Part shown: positions 60,841-64,000 of the stretch, piece by piece | Layout: every line of letters starts with the position of its first letter | How positions within the stretch are numbered: position 1 is the first letter of the stretch | Program-made: the position numbers and the translations under genes | Assembly (NCBI RefSeq): GCF_900459405.1 | Contig: NZ_UHFN01000007.1 | Span: forward strand, 930,001-994,000 | Reading direction: 5' to 3' | Origin: Streptococcus hyointestinalis | Lineage (GTDB): Bacteria; Bacillota; Bacilli; Lactobacillales; Streptococcaceae | DNA length: 64,000 nt | Notes under the pieces: model-generated | Databases searched by the model: none | What the model was told of the DNA's origin: nothing | What the model saw: the letters and a program-made list of their open reading frames with translations, nothing else

Positions 60841-61803
60841 TTAGTCCAGTCCGTAGAGGTAGTCACTATCTGTCATCGCTTCAACAGTACCAAGGAGATA
60901 GCCATTGCCGACTTGAGAGAAGAAGTCGTGGTTTGATGTTCCTGTTGAGATACCGTTCATGACGATAGGATTGACATCATTTGCTGTGTCTGGAAAGAGA
61001 GGGTCTTGTCCCAAGTTCATGAGGGCTTTATTGGCATTGTAGCGTAGGAAGGTCATGACCTCCTCAGTCCAGCCGACAGCGTCATAGAGTGTATGGGTGT
61101 ATTTTTCCTCGTTTTCATAGAGTTGGTAGAGGAGGTCATACATCCACTCACGAAAGGTGTCTTGCTCTTCTTCAGAAAGCTCGTTAAAGCCTAGCTGGAA
61201 CTTGTAGCCAATGTAAGTGCCGTGCACAGACTCGTCACGGATGATGAGCTTGATGATTTCAGCGACATTGGCAAGCTTGTTATTGCCAAGGTAGTAAAGA
61301 GGGGTGAAAAAGCCAGAGTAGAAAAGGAAAGTTTCGAGATAAGTAGATGCGACCTTTTTCTGAAGAGCGTCACCGTTTTGGTAAATGTCGTTGATGATAC
61401 GTGCTTTTTCTTGCAGGTATTCGTTGTTATTGGTCCACTCAAAGATGTCTTCGATTTCAGACTTGGTGTTTAAGGTTGAAAAGATAGATGAGTAAGATTT
61501 GGCGTGGACAGACTCCATGAACTGGATGTTGTTGAGGACAGCTTCTTCGTGCGGTGTGCGAACGTCTGCTCGAATCGCCTCAACACCAGACTCAGATTGC
61601 ATGGTATCAAGCAAAGTCAAACCACCAAAGACCTTGCCAACCAAATCCTTTTCAATATCTGAGAGCTTGCGCCAGTCGTCAAGGTCATTGGACAGAGGGA
61701 TACGAGTATCCAACCAAAATTGCTCGGTCAGTTTTTCCCATGTCGACTTGTCAATAACGTCTTCGATTTCATTCCAGTTAATGGCTTCATAGTAAGTAGG
61801 CAT
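60841..61803 (-). CDS. nrdF: Class Ib ribonucleotide reductase small subunit NrdF
   Basis: 320 residues, the di-iron or dimanganese tyrosyl-radical subunit. Metal ligands are in SGVEAIRADVRTPHEEAVLNN region and FMESVHAKSYS (E, H), and in RDESVHGTYIGYKFQ (E, H); the ferritin-like fold is complete and it ends YLYGLD. AGGAGAATACA precedes the ATG. It lies downstream of nrdE and a 58-codon gene on the same strand. No nrdI or nrdH is seen in this window. Confidence 0.93.
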   Translation of the reverse strand: MPTYYEAINWNEIEDVIDKSTWEKLTEQFWLDTRIPLSNDLDDWRKLSDIEKDLVGKVFGGLTLLDTMQSESGVEAIRADVRTPHEEAVLNNIQFMESVHAKSYSSIFSTLNTKSEIEDIFEWTNNNEYLQEKARIINDIYQNGDALQKKVASTYLETFLFYSGFFTPLYYLGNNKLANVAEIIKLIIRDESVHGTYIGYKFQLGFNELSEEEQDTFREWMYDLLYQLYENEEKYTHTLYDAVGWTEEVMTFLRYNANKALMNLGQDPLFPDTANDVNPIVMNGISTGTSNHDFFSQVGNGYLLGTVEAMTDSDYLYGLD

Positions 61804-61818
61804 TGTATTCTCCTTTGG

Positions 61819-61995
61819 TTAAAACATGGTACGACCAGACTTGGTATCTTCGATAACTTCTTGGATACTATCCCACGGATTGTGCTGAAAGTAGTCGTCT
61901 CCAACATAATCGTGAACTGCTTTTTCAGGATTGCCCTCAAAAGCCGTTTTATAAAATTGGATAGCTGTTTCTTTCTTGTTTTCGAGTGGTGTCAT
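61819..61995 (-). CDS. Short SnoaL/NTF2-like protein between nrdE and nrdF
   Basis: 58 residues, too short to be listed usually. TPLENKKETAIQFYKTAFEG then AVHDYVGDDYFQHNP matches the start of SnoaL-like (NTF2-fold) proteins, which usually run 110-130 residues. After QHNPWDS the sequence diverges and stops (QEVIEDTKSGRTMF). AGGAGGT lies 6 bases before the ATG, 18 bases from nrdE and 15 from nrdF, so translation is likely. It may be a truncated remnant or a small accessory protein of the reductase. Confidence 0.72.
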   Translation of the reverse strand: MTPLENKKETAIQFYKTAFEGNPEKAVHDYVGDDYFQHNPWDSIQEVIEDTKSGRTMF

Positions 61996-62013
61996 GGTGT
62001 ACCTCCTGTGCTG

Positions 62014-64000
62014 CTAGATGACGCAAGATTCACATTGATTGGCGCCAACTTCATCGCCATCATCGGTATAGGTGCGGATGTAGTAGATAGACTTGACCCC
62101 TTTGTTAAAGGCATAGTTGCGCAAAATAGAGAGGTCACGTGTGGTTTGTTTTGTTTGCGTTTTCCACTCGTAGAGTCCTTCAGGAATCTCGCTACGCAAG
62201 AACAAAGTCAGAGACAAGCCTTGGTCGACATGCTCTGTCGCAGCAGCGTAGACATCAATCACCTTACGCATGTCCATGTCATAAGCAGAAGTATAGTAAG
62301 GAATGGTGTCTGTTGACAAACCATAGGCAGGATAGTAGATTTTACCGATTTTCTTTTCTTGACGCTCTTCGATACGCTGTGTAATCGGATGAAGAGAAGC
62401 TGACACATCGTTGATGTAGCTAATAGAGCCGTTTGGTGCGACAGCTAGGCGGTTTTGGTGGTAAAGACCATCAGCCATAACCGCATCACGCAGAGCCATC
62501 CAGTCTTTTGCTTGTGGGATGAAGTGGTCTTTAAAGAGCTCTTTGACGAGGTCTGATTGTGGTATAAAGTCACCTGTGATGTATTTGTCAAAGTAAGAGC
62601 CATTAGCGTAGTCAGAGTTTTCAAAGCCGACAAAGCTGGTCTTACGCTCACGAGCGATTTGATTGGACTCGACCAGTGTCCAGTAATTCATCAACATAAA
62701 GTAGATATTGGTAAACTCGATAGACTCTTTACTGCCGTAGTGGATGTGATTTTTAGCAAAGTAAGAATGCAGCCCCATCGCCCCAAGTCCGATAGTGTGC
62801 GCTTGACTGTTACCGTTTTTGATAGTTGGCACAGCTTCGATGTTTGAGCTATCTGTGACAAAGGTCAGCGCACGTGTCATGGTTCTGATAGAGCGTCCAA
62901 AGTCAGGTGAGGTCATCATATTGACGACGTTTGTAGAGCCGAGGTTACATGAGATGTCTGTTCCCATGACTTCGTATTCTTGTGCGTCATTGATAAGGCT
63001 AGGCTTTTGCACTTGAAGTACTTCAGAGCAGAGGTTAGACATGATGATTTTCCCGTCAATCGGATTGTGGCGATTAGCGGTGTCAATATTGATGATGTAA
63101 GGATAGCCAGACTCTTGTTGGAGTTTTGAGATTTCTGTTTCCAAATCACGTGCCTTGATTTTAGTCTTGACAATATTTGGATTAGCCACCATTTCGTCGT
63201 ATTTGGCTGTGATGTCGATGTAGTTGTAAGGAACACCATACTCACGCTCAATAGAGTAAGGGCTAAAGAGATACATATCAGCGTCTTTACGAACCAACTC
63301 GTAAAACTTATCTGGTACGGTAATTCCTAGCGACAAGGTCTTAACACGTACTTTCTCATCGGCATTTTCCTTTTTAGTAGAAAGGAAGTTGAGAATATCT
63401 GGGTGAAAGACATCAAGATAAACCGCACCCGCCCCTTGGCGTTGCCCCAACTGGTTAGAATAGGAAAAGCTGTCCTCAAAGAGCTTCATAACTGGCACCA
63501 CACCAGAAGCTGCTCCAGCATAGCCCTTGATAGGAGCGCCAGCTTCACGCAGATTGCTAAGGGAAATCCCAACACCACCACCGATACGAGACAACTGCAG
63601 AGCAGAGTTGATAGAGCGCCCGATAGCATTCATATCATCAGTCACTTGGATAAGAAAACAAGAGACAAACTCGCCACGACGGCTACGCCCAGCATTTAAA
63701 AAGCTAGGAGTCGCTGGTTGATAGCGTTGGTTAATCATCTCAATTGCCAAATCATGCGCTAACTCTTCGTTGCCATCAGCAAAGTAGAGAGCGTTGAAAA
63801 GCACACGGTCTTCGATACTTTCTAAATAGTAATTACCGTCATTGGTCTTTAGTGCATACTGCTGGTAAAACTTGTAGGCAGCCATGAAAGACTTGAAGCG
63901 GAACTTATGCTCTTTTAGTTCTTGTGCGAGCTTTTCGATAAAGACTGGTGTGTATTTTTTGATAAAAGCACTCTCAATATAGTCATGCTCGATAAGATAG
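62014..64000 (-). CDS. nrdE: Class Ib ribonucleotide reductase large subunit NrdE, 5' end outside window
   Basis: The catalytic subunit for ribonucleoside-diphosphate reduction. About 661 of some 720 residues are visible. Features seen: ATPSFLNAGRSRRGEFVSCFL (catalytic Cys), NLCSEVLQV with the radical Cys, SCNLGSTNVVNM, YAPNGSISY-type segment (AVAPNGSISYIND) and the C-terminal redox pair CESCVI. The reading frame is open to base 64000, so the start lies beyond the window. It leads nrdE-(SnoaL-like)-nrdF. Confidence 0.94.
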   Translation of the reverse strand, partial: YLIEHDYIESAFIKKYTPVFIEKLAQELKEHKFRFKSFMAAYKFYQQYALKTNDGNYYLESIEDRVLFNALYFADGNEELAHDLAIEMINQRYQPATPSFLNAGRSRRGEFVSCFLIQVTDDMNAIGRSINSALQLSRIGGGVGISLSNLREAGAPIKGYAGAASGVVPVMKLFEDSFSYSNQLGQRQGAGAVYLDVFHPDILNFLSTKKENADEKVRVKTLSLGITVPDKFYELVRKDADMYLFSPYSIEREYGVPYNYIDITAKYDEMVANPNIVKTKIKARDLETEISKLQQESGYPYIINIDTANRHNPIDGKIIMSNLCSEVLQVQKPSLINDAQEYEVMGTDISCNLGSTNVVNMMTSPDFGRSIRTMTRALTFVTDSSNIEAVPTIKNGNSQAHTIGLGAMGLHSYFAKNHIHYGSKESIEFTNIYFMLMNYWTLVESNQIARERKTSFVGFENSDYANGSYFDKYITGDFIPQSDLVKELFKDHFIPQAKDWMALRDAVMADGLYHQNRLAVAPNGSISYINDVSASLHPITQRIEERQEKKIGKIYYPAYGLSTDTIPYYTSAYDMDMRKVIDVYAAATEHVDQGLSLTLFLRSEIPEGLYEWKTQTKQTTRDLSILRNYAFNKGVKSIYYIRTYTDDGDEVGANQCESCVI

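Noticed and set aside
61720..62316. 198-codon plus-strand ORF across nrdF/nrdE
   Set aside because: Antisense to two clear reductase genes and the small gene between them; no SD or domain.

Overview
The window is a stretch of a Streptococcus chromosome. The evidence is a tmRNA whose reversed tag reads AKNNTSYAVAA, a coiA gene behind a perfect SigX (ComX) box, murT/gatD, cdaA-cdaR-glmM, an SHP/Rgg quorum-sensing pair and an LPXTG surface protein. Gene style and content fit the bovis/equinus-mutans-thermophilus part of the genus, but the species cannot be fixed from sequence alone. Most of it is housekeeping DNA; three islands stand out.

Layout. 1-6.6 kb: the 5' part of mnmE (minus), a large SEC10/PgrA-type LPXTG coiled-coil surface protein and an ABC-F ATPase. 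6.7-14.7 kb: the pyruvate dehydrogenase genes pdhA-pdhB-pdhC, then an unusual tandem-hairpin spacer and a VOC-family gene, then pdhD, then (after a convergent RelA/SpoT-like locus) lplA, the ligase that can lipoylate the E2 and E3 lipoyl domains. 14.7-16.1 kb: a TetR regulator divergent from an HXXEE membrane protein. 16.1-19.8 kb: an AT-rich RiPP island with a divergent SHP pheromone gene and rgg, a 22-residue streptide-type precursor (core AKGDGWKL), a radical SAM/SPASM maturase and an MFS-like exporter. 19.8-32 kb: gatD/murT (minus), cdaA-cdaR-glmM, a GNAT protein, hemW-thioesterase-HAD-membrane protein, a 54-residue membrane peptide, ndk and lepA.

32-39.2 kb is an island resembling a phage-defence locus: a CbxX/CfqX-type AAA ATPase, a WYL-domain regulator, and two overlapping DUF262 proteins, the second with a DUF1524-like nuclease motif. 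The ATPase and the DUF262 operon share a 15-bp operator-like sequence. An IS5-type element (868 bp, 3-bp target duplication) has split the first DUF262 gene exactly inside its DGQQR motif; the element's own transposase carries a premature stop.

39.2-55 kb holds small metabolic genes, a lipoprotein, tmRNA with an IS30-family element upstream, a GRP-type sugar transporter, coiA-pepF, an oxidoreductase cluster, an Rrf2-regulated operon, an O-methyltransferase and PrsA with a polyserine tail. 55-64 kb: a T-box leader ahead of a LURP-one-related gene and alaS, a small regulator/membrane-protein operon with a palindromic operator, a TPP riboswitch and thiT, and the class Ib ribonucleotide reductase genes nrdE (running off the window) and nrdF with a 58-codon SnoaL-like gene between them.

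All calls are from reading the sequence and remembered family motifs; no database search was run.
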